Of a stretch of 64,000 bases of DNA, positions 41,426-50,231 are shown one piece after another. The DNA lies in contig CBDCIS010000003.1 in assembly GCA_965217565.1 (NCBI GenBank), positions 1 through 64,000 on the forward strand, given 5' to 3'. The notes under the pieces were generated by a model, which had not been told where the DNA came from, did not search any database, and saw only the letters and a program-made list of their open reading frames with translations. The first letter of the stretch is position 1; every line of letters starts with the position of its first letter. This stretch comes from CBDCIS01 sp965217565 (GTDB taxonomy: Bacteria; Chloroflexota; Dehalococcoidia; Lucifugimonadales; CATOSD01). A program made the translations under genes and the position numbers.

Positions 41426-42253
41426 CTACGCCTCCGGCCTCCTCGCCGCCTCGATGCGGTTTAGCTCTTCCTCCTGGTTGAACCAGCGGAAGAACACGAT
41501 AATCAGCAGCGTCAGGAACAGCATCCCGCCGCCCACCTTCATGATAATCGCCCCAAGCTGCTGGTCCAACAGCGGAGAGATGTTCAGCACTCGCGGAGCG
41601 TTGACGTAAAACTCGTACAACGGCTCCTCCGCGAAGGTGATAATCGCGAACACGATAATCTGCGCCACGGACAGCGCGAAAAGGTATATCAACTGGAGCG
41701 GGTACGCGAGACGGGGCAGCTCCGGCATCATGCTGCCGATAGGCCACCACATCAGCACGGCTGTCGCCATGAACAGCAGGTGCTCGCCCACGTGCACCCA
41801 GTGATTGCCAACCGAGGTGGCGTACAGCGACGGGATATGCCAGATCGAGAAGATTACGTTGAAGAGGGCAAAGGCGATGATGGGGTGAGTCGCGAGCCGC
41901 GCGCCCCGAAATACCAGGTTCGGACGCAACAGCGGGCGGATGAGCCAGTCGGGCATCCCCAGGATGAGCAGCGGCGGAGCGACCAGCGTCAACAGCACGT
42001 GCTGCGTCATGTGCACGCTGAACAGGTAGTTATCGCTCAGCACGTGGATGGGCGAGAGCAGGGCAATGAAGATAACGAAAACGCCCGCGGTGAAGGTGGC
42101 TATCTGCCGGGGCTCCACGCTGTCCGACAGACGGTATCGCTCCCGCAGAGGCCCCACGCCCAGCAGGTAGGCGCCCTGCAGCAACGCGAGCCCGATCAGA
42201 GCATCGGGGTGCCCATGCCAGTGTGTCCAAACGGATTCCAAGGCCGGATCCAA
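41426..42253 (-). CDS. CtaG-like cytochrome c oxidase assembly protein (caa3_CtaG family)
   Basis: 275 residues with about seven membrane helices. It has LLSPIHVLSDNYLFSVHMTQ then HVLLTLVAPPLLILG and HWVHVGEHLLFMATAVLMWW, the His-rich helices of the family that in Bacillus supports oxidase assembly. Start is TTG 42253 with AAGGAG eight bases upstream. It lies 21 bases after the subunit IV gene. Confidence 0.88.
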   Translation of the reverse strand: MDPALESVWTHWHGHPDALIGLALLQGAYLLGVGPLRERYRLSDSVEPRQIATFTAGVFVIFIALLSPIHVLSDNYLFSVHMTQHVLLTLVAPPLLILGMPDWLIRPLLRPNLVFRGARLATHPIIAFALFNVIFSIWHIPSLYATSVGNHWVHVGEHLLFMATAVLMWWPIGSMMPELPRLAYPLQLIYLFALSVAQIIVFAIITFAEEPLYEFYVNAPRVLNISPLLDQQLGAIIMKVGGGMLFLTLLIIVFFRWFNQEEELNRIEAARRPEA

Positions 42254-42274
42254 CGTGACTGCTCCTTCACCCGC

Positions 42275-42604
42275 CTACAGGAAGAACCGGAACAGGGCCA
42301 TCAGCGAGAATATCACGCCGGTCGCCACGAACAGACCTGTCACGAACAGACCGCTGAAGAGGCGGGCGTCGTACTTCAGGTGCATGTAGAACATGCCTAC
42401 CAGGGCGAACTTGGCGATTGACAGAATCGCGAGGATCGGAATGATGCCGTGCCCCAACCAGGTCAGGTAGAAGATCCCAACCTCGACTGCCGTTATCACC
42501 GACAGCGTCATGGCGATCTTGAAGTAGGTCATCGGGGTGGGATGCCCCGTATGAACCTCCCCGGAAGGCGGCTGAACGACTGCCTGCTCTGTTTCCTGAC
42601 TCAT
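42275..42604 (-). CDS. Cytochrome c oxidase subunit IV
   Basis: 109 residues with three helices (MTLSVITAVEVGIFYLTWLG, ILAILSIAKFALVGMFYMHL, GLFVTGLFVATGVIFSLMAL). The segment FALVGMFYMHLKYDARLF is the family signature. Small non-catalytic subunit; it sits between subunit III and the CtaG-like gene. Confidence 0.88.
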   Translation of the reverse strand: MSQETEQAVVQPPSGEVHTGHPTPMTYFKIAMTLSVITAVEVGIFYLTWLGHGIIPILAILSIAKFALVGMFYMHLKYDARLFSGLFVTGLFVATGVIFSLMALFRFFL

Positions 42605-42730
42605 AGACTGGCTCCGCTATTTTTGAAAATCCCATTCGCTTGTGGAGACCGTTCCTCACCACACGCCCCAGGGCACTCCCCATCCCAACATTCCTCCCAA
42701 AGCGGAAGGGGCAAAGGTGAGACGCCCGCG

Positions 42731-43462
42731 CTAGAACCCCTCGAACACTCCAAACAGGTACACAACCGTAAAGATGACAATCCAGACCACGTCAACAAAG
42801 TGCCAATACAACGCGGCCAGGTCAACGTCCAAGTTTCTCTCCGCGCTCACCTTGCCGCGACGGAAGGAGAAGAAGAACAGCGAGAGCAGCCAGACGACCC
42901 CCAGCGTCACGTGCGCGCCGTGGAACCCGGTAAGCACGAAGAACGTAGTGCCAAAGAGATTCGTCCTCGGCGTCAGGCCGACGACCTCCTCCACCTCCTC
43001 CACGCCCGGCGCGCACTTCTCCGCAGCCACCTGCTCCTCGAACCTGGTGAGATGTCCACTGCCCGCCTCGGAGCATTCGAAGTGCACCTCGTGGTTGGCG
43101 AACGTCCTGAACTCGAACACCTGAAAGGCGATAAAGGTCATGCCCATGATTGCGGTGGACAGCAACCAGACGCGAAACGTCTTGAGGTTACCCCTGGTCA
43201 GCGCGGCGTATGCCAACACCATGCTCATGCTGCTCATAAGCAGCACGAAGGTGCTGACAGAGGTAATCGGAATGTCGAATACGTCGATGGGCAGAGGCCC
43301 GGACAGGCTCTCCCCCTTGTAAACCAGGTAGGTGGCAATCAGAGAGCCAAAGAACATGCAGTCTGAACCCAGAAACGCCCACATGAGCAACTTCCGGTGG
43401 TTCAGGCCGGTCGTCGTCGCTTCGTGCTCTCCGTGCGAAGGTGCGGTAGGTGCGTGCGCCAA
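42731..43462 (-). CDS. Cytochrome c oxidase subunit III
   Basis: 243 residues, seven predicted helices. LLMWAFLGSDCMFFGSLIAT starts the first; RTNLFGTTFFVLTGFHGAHV then TLGVVWLL is the conserved HGxHV region and ALYWHFVDVVWIVIFTVVY the final one. An extra loop (residues about 125-155, Cys- and Glu-rich) is inserted before it. Lies 13 bases after subunit I. Confidence 0.92.
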   Translation of the reverse strand: MAHAPTAPSHGEHEATTTGLNHRKLLMWAFLGSDCMFFGSLIATYLVYKGESLSGPLPIDVFDIPITSVSTFVLLMSSMSMVLAYAALTRGNLKTFRVWLLSTAIMGMTFIAFQVFEFRTFANHEVHFECSEAGSGHLTRFEEQVAAEKCAPGVEEVEEVVGLTPRTNLFGTTFFVLTGFHGAHVTLGVVWLLSLFFFSFRRGKVSAERNLDVDLAALYWHFVDVVWIVIFTVVYLFGVFEGF

Positions 43463-43475
43463 CAGTCAGCCTCCC

Positions 43476-45320
43476 TTAGTGGTCCGAGCTCTCGTCGGGT
43501 TCATTGACCGGCTCGAAAGACCAGGCGTAGATGGCTATCATCGCGATCGCGCCGCCGACAGCCGCGACGGCGAAATTGAAGACGAGCCCGTAGCCTCCTA
43601 TGAGCAAACCCGCGGACGCCACTATGGGCCAGTAAGAAGGCTGGGGCAGATGTATGGAGTGCTCTTCTTCTCCGGAGCCGCCGCCAACGGGAACGCCGCG
43701 CCTGACGGGCTGCCTCTTCTGCGCCCACCATTCGTCCCTGCCGTACACCGTGGGAATCGTCTCGAAGTTGTACTCCGGCGGTGGCGACGGGATGGACCAC
43801 TCGAGCGTCCTCGCGTCCCAGGGGTCGCTGTCCGCGATCTCTCCGCTTCTCCAGCCACGGACGACGTTGAAAATGAAGATCGTGAAGGACAGGGCCAGCA
43901 TTCCCGCCCCGATAGACGACACCCCGTTCCAGAAGGACCATCCCATCTCGTCGCCATAGGTGTAGATCCGCCTGGGCATCCCGTCCATGCCAGTGAAGTG
44001 CATTGGGAAGAAGGTAATGTTCGCGGCTATGAACATTATCCAGAAGTTGACCTTACCCATGGTTTCGTTATACATGCGCCCGGTGAACTTTGGGAACCAG
44101 TAGTAGATTCCGCCCAAAAGCGCGAATATGGCGCCTGTGAACAACACGTAGTGGATGTGCGCCACAATGAAGTAGGTGTCCTGCTGCTGGGCGTCCGAGG
44201 ACGACATAGCGTGCATGATGCCGCTGATTCCGCCTATGGTGAACAACACGATGAACCCGACCGCGAACAGCATCGGCGTTCTGAAATCCATCGACCCCTT
44301 CCACATCGTGCCAATCCAGTTGAATACCTTTATGCCGGTTGGCACGGCGATTGCCATGGTTGTAATGGTGAACACGGAGGTTGCCACGGGGCCGAGACCC
44401 ACCGTGAACATGTGGTGACTCCACACCATCCAGCCCATAAAGGCGATTATGACGCCGGCCAGCACCACGGTCGCGTAGCCGAACAGAGGCTTCTTGGAAA
44501 ACGTCGGGACGATCTCCGAGACTATCCCCATGGCCGGCAGGATGAGAATGTACACCTCGGGGTGGCCGAACACCCAGAACAGGTGCTGCCACAGCACCGG
44601 GTTCGCGCCATTGGCGACGACAAAGAAGTTCGTGCCAAAGGTGCGGTCGAACATGAGCTCGATCAGCGCCACCGTTATGACCGGGAACGCCAGCACAAGC
44701 AGGATGGCCGTCACCATCGTCATCCAGGCGAACAGCGGCATCCGCATCAGCGACATGCCCGGCGCCCGCATGTTAATGATTGTAACTATGAAGTTGAAGG
44801 CCGCCGCCAGCGAGGCTACTCCCAGTATCTGCAGGCTGATTATCCACAGGTCTATGCCATGACCGGGGTTGGCCTCCATGCCCGTAAGGGGAGCGTAGCC
44901 GAACCAGCCGGCGTTGGTCGCTCCGCCCATGAACCAGCTAAACTTGAGAATGATTGCGCCGGCAAGGAAAGTCCAGTAGCTAAAAGCATTGAGCCGCGGA
45001 AAGGCAACGTCCCTCGCGCCTATCTGCAATGGGATGATGAAGTTGAAGAAGGCCGCTCCCATTGGCATTATCGCCAGGAAGATCATCGTCGTCCCGTGCA
45101 TGGTGAACAGCTGGTTGAATATCTCGGGTGTTACGACGTTCTGGTCGGCCGACGCCAACTGAACGCGCATGATGAGCGCCTCGATGCCGCCGGTCAGGAA
45201 CAACACGAAAGCGGTTACGCCGTACAGGATGCCGATTCTCTTGTGATCGATGGTGGTAATCCACGACCATACACCCGTCGGATGCGTGGGCCGGGGAATG
45301 GATAATGAAATCGAAGTCAT
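43476..45320 (-). CDS. ctaD: Cytochrome c oxidase subunit I (heme-copper oxidase, A1 type)
   Basis: 614 residues. Reduces O2 to water and pumps protons. Heme a ligand His75 (MHGTTMIF) and CuB site His253, Tyr257 (GHPEVYILILP), with His302-His303 (WSHHMFTVG). Heme a3/heme a ligands are His388 and His390 (VAHIHYVLF). Glu255 of GHPEVY is the D-channel glutamate of A1 oxidases. ATG 45320 begins MTSISLSIPRPTHP. The C-terminus carries a short extra hydrophobic pair. Confidence 0.95.
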   Translation of the reverse strand: MTSISLSIPRPTHPTGVWSWITTIDHKRIGILYGVTAFVLFLTGGIEALIMRVQLASADQNVVTPEIFNQLFTMHGTTMIFLAIMPMGAAFFNFIIPLQIGARDVAFPRLNAFSYWTFLAGAIILKFSWFMGGATNAGWFGYAPLTGMEANPGHGIDLWIISLQILGVASLAAAFNFIVTIINMRAPGMSLMRMPLFAWMTMVTAILLVLAFPVITVALIELMFDRTFGTNFFVVANGANPVLWQHLFWVFGHPEVYILILPAMGIVSEIVPTFSKKPLFGYATVVLAGVIIAFMGWMVWSHHMFTVGLGPVATSVFTITTMAIAVPTGIKVFNWIGTMWKGSMDFRTPMLFAVGFIVLFTIGGISGIMHAMSSSDAQQQDTYFIVAHIHYVLFTGAIFALLGGIYYWFPKFTGRMYNETMGKVNFWIMFIAANITFFPMHFTGMDGMPRRIYTYGDEMGWSFWNGVSSIGAGMLALSFTIFIFNVVRGWRSGEIADSDPWDARTLEWSIPSPPPEYNFETIPTVYGRDEWWAQKRQPVRRGVPVGGGSGEEEHSIHLPQPSYWPIVASAGLLIGGYGLVFNFAVAAVGGAIAMIAIYAWSFEPVNEPDESSDH

Positions 45321-45423
45321 CCCTTGCCTCCCATACTGCCACAGGTCCCTTCCCCCTCAGGGGGAGAGATAGGATGGGGGTTCGTCCCCCCAATCACCCA
45401 AAACCGAAGACTCTCCCACTCCC

Positions 45424-46524
45424 TCATTTAAGCGTAAGCAGATAGGCCACCAGCGCGTCTATCTGGTTGTCCGTCAGTGGCGGGATAGTCCCGTTATAGA
45501 CCTCGCCGTCGCGCGACATGATGTTGCCCGGCTTCACCTTGTCGGGGTCTCTCAGCCACTCCTTTAGATTCGCCTGAAGCAGCGCGTTGCTAACCAACTC
45601 GGCGCCGTCCTCCGTATTCTTCAACAAGCCTGCCGCCAGGTGCCTGCGGCTCGCCACGTGGGTCAGGTCCGGCCCTATGTTCCCCCTGGCAAGCCTGGTG
45701 CCCCGGACGCTGTGACACCGGAAGCAGTAGCCATCCTGGCTCATGAAGAGCTCCTCGCCCTCCAGTGCGAGCGGGTCCGCAGGTTTCGACGAATCGGCTA
45801 GCTGGGCCGCCACCCATGCGTCGAAGTCCTCCCACGATTCCGCCACGACCTTGAAGCGCATGTTGGCGTGCGATACGCCGCAGAACTCGGCGCATTGGGC
45901 GTAGTACTCCCCTTCTCGCTCAGCCTCCAGCCACAAGGCGTTGTCGTTGTTTGGTATCATATCAACTTTGCCCGCGAGCTTGGGAACCCAGAAGCTGTGA
46001 ATCACGTCCTTGGAATCAAGCTCGACGTTGATGACCTCGTCAACCGGAATGTGCATCTCGTTGGCCGATACCACCCCGTACTCGGGATACCTGAACTCGA
46101 ACCACCACTGGTGTCCGATAGCCTCCACCACGAAGCCGCCCTCCTCAGGCGGTTCCGGCGATATGGTGGTGTTGTAAAGCACAATCAGCGTGGGTATCGC
46201 CGCCACGACGAGAACCAGCGCGGGAATGACCGTCCATGTGATTTCGAGCTGGTGGTTGCCGGGAATCTGCTCGGGGTCGCCATCGCCCGGCCTGCGGCGG
46301 TACTTGATAACCGCGTACAGGATGATGCCTTCCACGATCACGAAGACGAACACGCCCAGGCCGAAGATTATCCAGAATACGACAGCCTGCTCGCGGGCGA
46401 CAGGCCCCAACGTATCGAATGTCGATTGAGGATGGGACGGGGTACAGCCGACTGCAAGGGCGATAAGTGAGCCCAGTAGAACCAGACCGAGAAGTCCACT
46501 TGCGCGACGGCATATTTTCAACAT
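45424..46524 (-). CDS. ctaC: Cytochrome c oxidase subunit II with fused cytochrome c domain
   Basis: 366 residues. Lipoprotein signal ALAVGC (Cys27), two membrane helices, then the CuA cupredoxin domain: His176, Cys211, Glu213, Cys215, His219 and Met222 (AQCAEFCGVSHANMRF). A C-terminal cytochrome c domain has the heme motif CFRCH (267-271) and a later Met in PGNIMSRDG. The caa3-type fusion accepts electrons from cytochrome c or other donors directly. It is separated from subunit I by 103 bases containing a GGGGGA-type palindrome. Confidence 0.94.
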   Translation of the reverse strand: MLKICRRASGLLGLVLLGSLIALAVGCTPSHPQSTFDTLGPVAREQAVVFWIIFGLGVFVFVIVEGIILYAVIKYRRRPGDGDPEQIPGNHQLEITWTVIPALVLVVAAIPTLIVLYNTTISPEPPEEGGFVVEAIGHQWWFEFRYPEYGVVSANEMHIPVDEVINVELDSKDVIHSFWVPKLAGKVDMIPNNDNALWLEAEREGEYYAQCAEFCGVSHANMRFKVVAESWEDFDAWVAAQLADSSKPADPLALEGEELFMSQDGYCFRCHSVRGTRLARGNIGPDLTHVASRRHLAAGLLKNTEDGAELVSNALLQANLKEWLRDPDKVKPGNIMSRDGEVYNGTIPPLTDNQIDALVAYLLTLK

Positions 46525-46763
46525 CGTGTTGTGTCAACCTCACAGTGTCAATGGCGCGACATTCTCCGCGATGGGGCGCCAGCATAAAAATCTATCAAAG
46601 CTGCTATGCCGCGTCAAGGCTGCAGGCAATCGTATCCACACAATCCCACACCGGACACTCTCATCAAGACCTTCCCGCATCAAAGGGACGGGACTATATT
46701 TCTCTCGCGTGGGACTGGACCAAATATGTTCCTCTCCTGTGGGCCAAGATTAAGGTAGGGCCA

Positions 46764-47651
46764 TTACGCCCTAACCGAGCTATCAACCATGATCACCAGG
46801 AACACCAGCGCGAGGTACGCCAATGAGTAGAGGTACAGCGGCTTCGCCCCCTCTATCCCAGAGCGTTTCCACAGGCGCCACGCGTAATAGATAAACACAA
46901 ATCCAAGCGCAGCGCAAACACCCAGGTACAACCATCCCAAAGCGCCAGTGGTGAAGAACATCAGCGTCAGCGCGGTAACGAGCAGCGTGTACAGGAAAAT
47001 CGACTTCTTCGTCTGCTCCACGCCGGCGACGACCGGCAACATGGGCACTCCGGCCCGCGCGTAGTCGTCCTTGAGCAGCAGCGACAAGGCCCAGAAGTGG
47101 GGAGGCGTCCAGAAGAAGATGATGGCAAAAAGGTACAGGGCAGGAAGGCCCAGATACCCCGTAACGGCTGCCCAACCCACCATGGGCGGAATTGCCCCGG
47201 CGGCGCCACCGATAACGATGTTCTGAGGGGTCGAACGCTTCAGTGCCTTGGTATAGATGAACACGTAGAAGAGAGTCGCGCTCAGGGTCAGAAGGGCGCA
47301 CAGGAGATTGGCGCCCGCGCTCAGCAACGCGAAGGCCGCGACGTTCAACGCGACGCCGAATATCAGCGCGTTCCGCGGGCTAATCGCTCCCCTCGCCACG
47401 GGCCTGTTCCGCGTGCGAATCATCAACTCGTCTATGTCCCGGTCCATGAAGTGGTTCAGGGCATTGGCTCCACCCGCCCCCAACGTTCCTCCAACCAGGA
47501 CTATCAGCACGAGTGTCCATTCCGGAACACCCCCCGCGCCGAGAAACATCCCTCCAAGAGCAGTCACCAACAGCAGCGAGATTATGCGCGGCTTGGTCAG
47601 CGCGACGTAATCCATTACCATGCTTCTAGACGCCGTCATCTGCGCCATCAT
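46764..47651 (-). CDS. ctaB: Protoheme IX farnesyltransferase (heme O synthase)
   Basis: 295 residues of the UbiA prenyltransferase family. The two Asp-rich motifs are NALNHFMDRDIDELMIRTRN and KDDYARAGVPMLP; R(N)RPVARG is also conserved. About nine helices. Starts at ATG 47651, sharing ATGA with the ctaA stop, so the longer upstream frame, which runs through ctaA, is spurious. Makes heme O for the A-type oxidase. Confidence 0.93.
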   Translation of the reverse strand: MMAQMTASRSMVMDYVALTKPRIISLLLVTALGGMFLGAGGVPEWTLVLIVLVGGTLGAGGANALNHFMDRDIDELMIRTRNRPVARGAISPRNALIFGVALNVAAFALLSAGANLLCALLTLSATLFYVFIYTKALKRSTPQNIVIGGAAGAIPPMVGWAAVTGYLGLPALYLFAIIFFWTPPHFWALSLLLKDDYARAGVPMLPVVAGVEQTKKSIFLYTLLVTALTLMFFTTGALGWLYLGVCAALGFVFIYYAWRLWKRSGIEGAKPLYLYSLAYLALVFLVIMVDSSVRA

Positions 47652-48646
47652 GGCGTCAACCTCTCGAGACCGGGCGCACTGCCGCCCGCCGGCTCGACGC
47701 TTCTGAAGCCGAATCCTTGCCGCGAGAACAAGATCGCCGCCAGGAACGAGAGCGCTATCCAGACCAGCGTGGCGAAACTGAGGTGCAGCGCCTTCATCTC
47801 CGCGGAAAACCCGGCCCAAACCGTCCACGCGCCCACCAACACCTGCACGGCGAACACGGCCGCCAGCGTAACCCCCGTCCATCTCAGGCTGGGCATCTGC
47901 CGCCCGCGCGAGAACGCGGCGACCGCGGTGGCCAGCACCAGCGCTCCCACGAGGACGCTGAGCAGCCGATGCCCCATATGTATCGCGTAGGCCATCCCCT
48001 GCGGGAACAGTTCGCCCCTGCACAGGGGCCATGTCGCGCAAGACGTGCCCGCGCCATATCCCACCATGTAAGAACCAGACAGGATGAGAACGAACACGCC
48101 TATGATAGTAGCCAACATCAGCACGTTGAAGCGTTCGACGTCGCCAGCGTCCCGTTTGCGTCGGGACGCCCGCTCCGTCTCTCTCCATCCCGCGACGATG
48201 ACCACCACCAGCGCGGCCACCAGCGTTTCGGCGATTGCGAGGTGGAGCAGCCGCAGCCACCAGGCCAGTTCGGTTAGGACGGTCGCGCCGCCCAGAATGG
48301 CGGCAGCCGCCACAAGCGCGAGAGCCGCCACGCCGCCCCTCAGAATCCAGGTGTTGGAGCGGTAGTACATCCAGGCCAGTCCTGCCGTAACGAGCGCCAG
48401 GACGCTGAGGGCCGACGCCGAGAGGCGATGGCTGTACTCGATGAGGGTATCGGTCTGAAACGGGGGTATTACCTGGCCGTGGCACAGGGGCCAGTCAGGA
48501 CATCCCAACCCTGAGCCAGTCGCCCTGACAACACCGCCCAACGTAACTTGGGCGAACGCGGCAACCAGGGCGGCAACCGCCATCACTCGGAAGAGCAGGT
48601 GAATTCCCTCGCCGGGTGTGCGCCTCTGACTAATCACGACAGCCAT
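47648..48646 (-). CDS. ctaA: Heme A synthase (COX15/CtaA)
   Basis: 332 residues, eight helices. Heme-binding and Cys pair features: TLGGVVRATGSGLGCPDWPL, then CHGQVIP and YSHRLSASAL; in the second half GYGAGTSCATWPLCRGELFP and HMGHRLLSVL. Oxidises heme O to heme A. First gene of the ctaA-ctaB pair, upstream of the oxidase structural genes; a DtxR-type regulator lies divergently upstream. Confidence 0.93.
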   Translation of the reverse strand: MAVVISQRRTPGEGIHLLFRVMAVAALVAAFAQVTLGGVVRATGSGLGCPDWPLCHGQVIPPFQTDTLIEYSHRLSASALSVLALVTAGLAWMYYRSNTWILRGGVAALALVAAAAILGGATVLTELAWWLRLLHLAIAETLVAALVVVIVAGWRETERASRRKRDAGDVERFNVLMLATIIGVFVLILSGSYMVGYGAGTSCATWPLCRGELFPQGMAYAIHMGHRLLSVLVGALVLATAVAAFSRGRQMPSLRWTGVTLAAVFAVQVLVGAWTVWAGFSAEMKALHLSFATLVWIALSFLAAILFSRQGFGFRSVEPAGGSAPGLERLTP

Positions 48647-48935
48647 TCAGAGTCCTCACGCGCGTTCGAGGGACATCCCCACTGAGACAAGCAAAGGGCA
48701 AGGACACCCTCAACAGGCGTTGGGAAGTATGTGCAACTTTTCACGAAGTCACAATAGCACAAGCCGCGCTGCTCAGTCAATGAAAATCGGGCCCTGCTGA
48801 CCTTGCTGACCTGAAGGGCGCCTTTGAGTAATCTGGAGCAGAGGCCGCGTATTCCCACCGTGCGCGAATGAAGGTATTCATCGTACAATGCAACTGATTC
48901 GAGTAATGGACCGTTGACGACCGGGAGGAACTATT

Positions 48936-49631
48936 TTGCAGCACCCCTCCACGTCGAGCGTGAGCTCGGTACAAGGCGAGTATCTGATCCGCATCTACAC
49001 GACGATTCGTGAGGGTTCGAGGATTGTCGGCTCTCGCCTTGCCAACCGATTGGGTGTATCCGCCTCTGCGGTTACACAGGCCTTCCAGCGAATGGAGCAG
49101 CAGGGGCTGGCCGTGATCGATCAGGAGTCTGGCATCCAGCTAACCACTCAAGGACGCAGCATTGCCGAGTCGATCATCCGACGGCACTACCTCATAATAG
49201 AGAGGCTCTTGGTGGACACGCTGGGCTTCAAATGGGCTGACGCTGACGACGAGGCGGAACGCATTGAGCATACCCTATCACCCAAGCTGGAGGATTACCT
49301 CTACGAAAGGCTGAGCAGGCCGACGACCTGCCCGCATGGCAATCCCTTTCCCGGCTCGCCAGACGAAGAGCGGCTTCTCGGCGCACGCAAAATGACCAAT
49401 ACCAGCACTGGGGAAAGCGTGATCGTTTGGAGGATTACCGAAGAGGGGGAAGACGACAGCGAGCTTCTCCACTTTGCTCACGACAACGGTCTGTTATCGG
49501 GAGAGGAAGTCTTGGTAGAGGACATCGATCTCAGAGTGGGGCATGTCGGACTGCGCGTTCGCGGTCGAACCGTTGCCATGCCCGTGCGGTGGGCGCAACA
49601 CATCCGCGTCTCCGGACCCGTTTCCGAGTAG
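48936..49631 (+). CDS. DtxR/MntR-family metal-dependent regulator
   Basis: 231 residues, start TTG 48936 with GGGAGG seven bases upstream. The N-terminal winged helix SRLANRLGVSASAVTQAFQR recognises DNA; the dimerisation and metal-binding region follows (RRHYLIIERLLVDTLGFKWA, EAERIEHTLSPKLEDYLYER, CPHGNPFPGSPDE), and the C-terminus is an SH3-like domain (GEEVLVEDIDLRVGHVGLRV). It senses Fe2+ or Mn2+. Divergent from ctaA, so it may control heme or oxidase supply, an inference from position only. Confidence 0.88.
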   Translation: MQHPSTSSVSSVQGEYLIRIYTTIREGSRIVGSRLANRLGVSASAVTQAFQRMEQQGLAVIDQESGIQLTTQGRSIAESIIRRHYLIIERLLVDTLGFKWADADDEAERIEHTLSPKLEDYLYERLSRPTTCPHGNPFPGSPDEERLLGARKMTNTSTGESVIVWRITEEGEDDSELLHFAHDNGLLSGEEVLVEDIDLRVGHVGLRVRGRTVAMPVRWAQHIRVSGPVSE

Positions 49632-50015
49632 GCGCCGACGCATAGCACACCGCGAAGGCGAGGTCTTCGCTGCCTCGACGCGTTGGGACATCCTTCGCCT
49701 CCGCGCGGCCCAGGTCCGGTTTCCAAGACGCCGTGTTGCCGCGCCCCGAACCTAGCGCCTACCAGCCCCTGAGTTGCTCCCACGCGACCCTCAGCAGAAG
49801 CCGTTTCAATTTAGTAAGCGCTATCTTACAGGGGCAAACCCTGCGCACCCACAAGGGAACGCCGGCAGGGGCAGGTTTTGTGCCTATCCTCCTTCCCATA
49901 CCTTGGCGCCCACAAGGGAACGTCCCTACCGACTAAATTGATACAGGCTCCGGCCCCACGACCGTCTTGACTGCTAAAGCCGGGGAAGACTAGAATTAGA
50001 TGGCCCATCTCAGGC
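49632..50015. other. Intergenic region with short direct repeats
   Basis: No gene recognised. CCCACAAGGGAACG occurs at 49848-49861 and 49909-49922 and flanks GGGGCAGGTTTTGTGCC, similar to the palindrome after rplT. The right end holds the tRNA-Lys promoter region. Confidence 0.55.
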
Positions 50016-50089
<74 letters not shown>

Positions 50090-50231
50090 CTTCATTAGCC
50101 GTTAAGTAGTCTCCGGCGCTTGCGCTCTCGGCGATGCAAGCATGAGCCACTCGCCAGTTGGGTGACCTCCTTCGGAGGCGTCGCGCCCTCTCAATCTACG
50201 TGCGATTGCCGCGGTAGATTAGCTGTCCCCT

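Noticed and set aside
43332..45305. A 657-codon open frame antisense to subunit I of cytochrome c oxidase.
   Set aside because: Translation is low-complexity, rich in His, Arg and Glu, with no domain; it mirrors the codon bias of the oxidase gene on the other strand.
47652..48485. 5' extension of the ctaB frame through ctaA, giving a 573-codon frame.
   Set aside because: The extension is Arg/Gly-rich noise overlapping a well-conserved ctaA; ctaB starts at the ATGA overlap at 47651.
49848..49922. A CRISPR-like array from the repeated CCCACAAGGGAACG.
   Set aside because: Only two copies, 61 bases apart, with no further units and no cas genes in the window.
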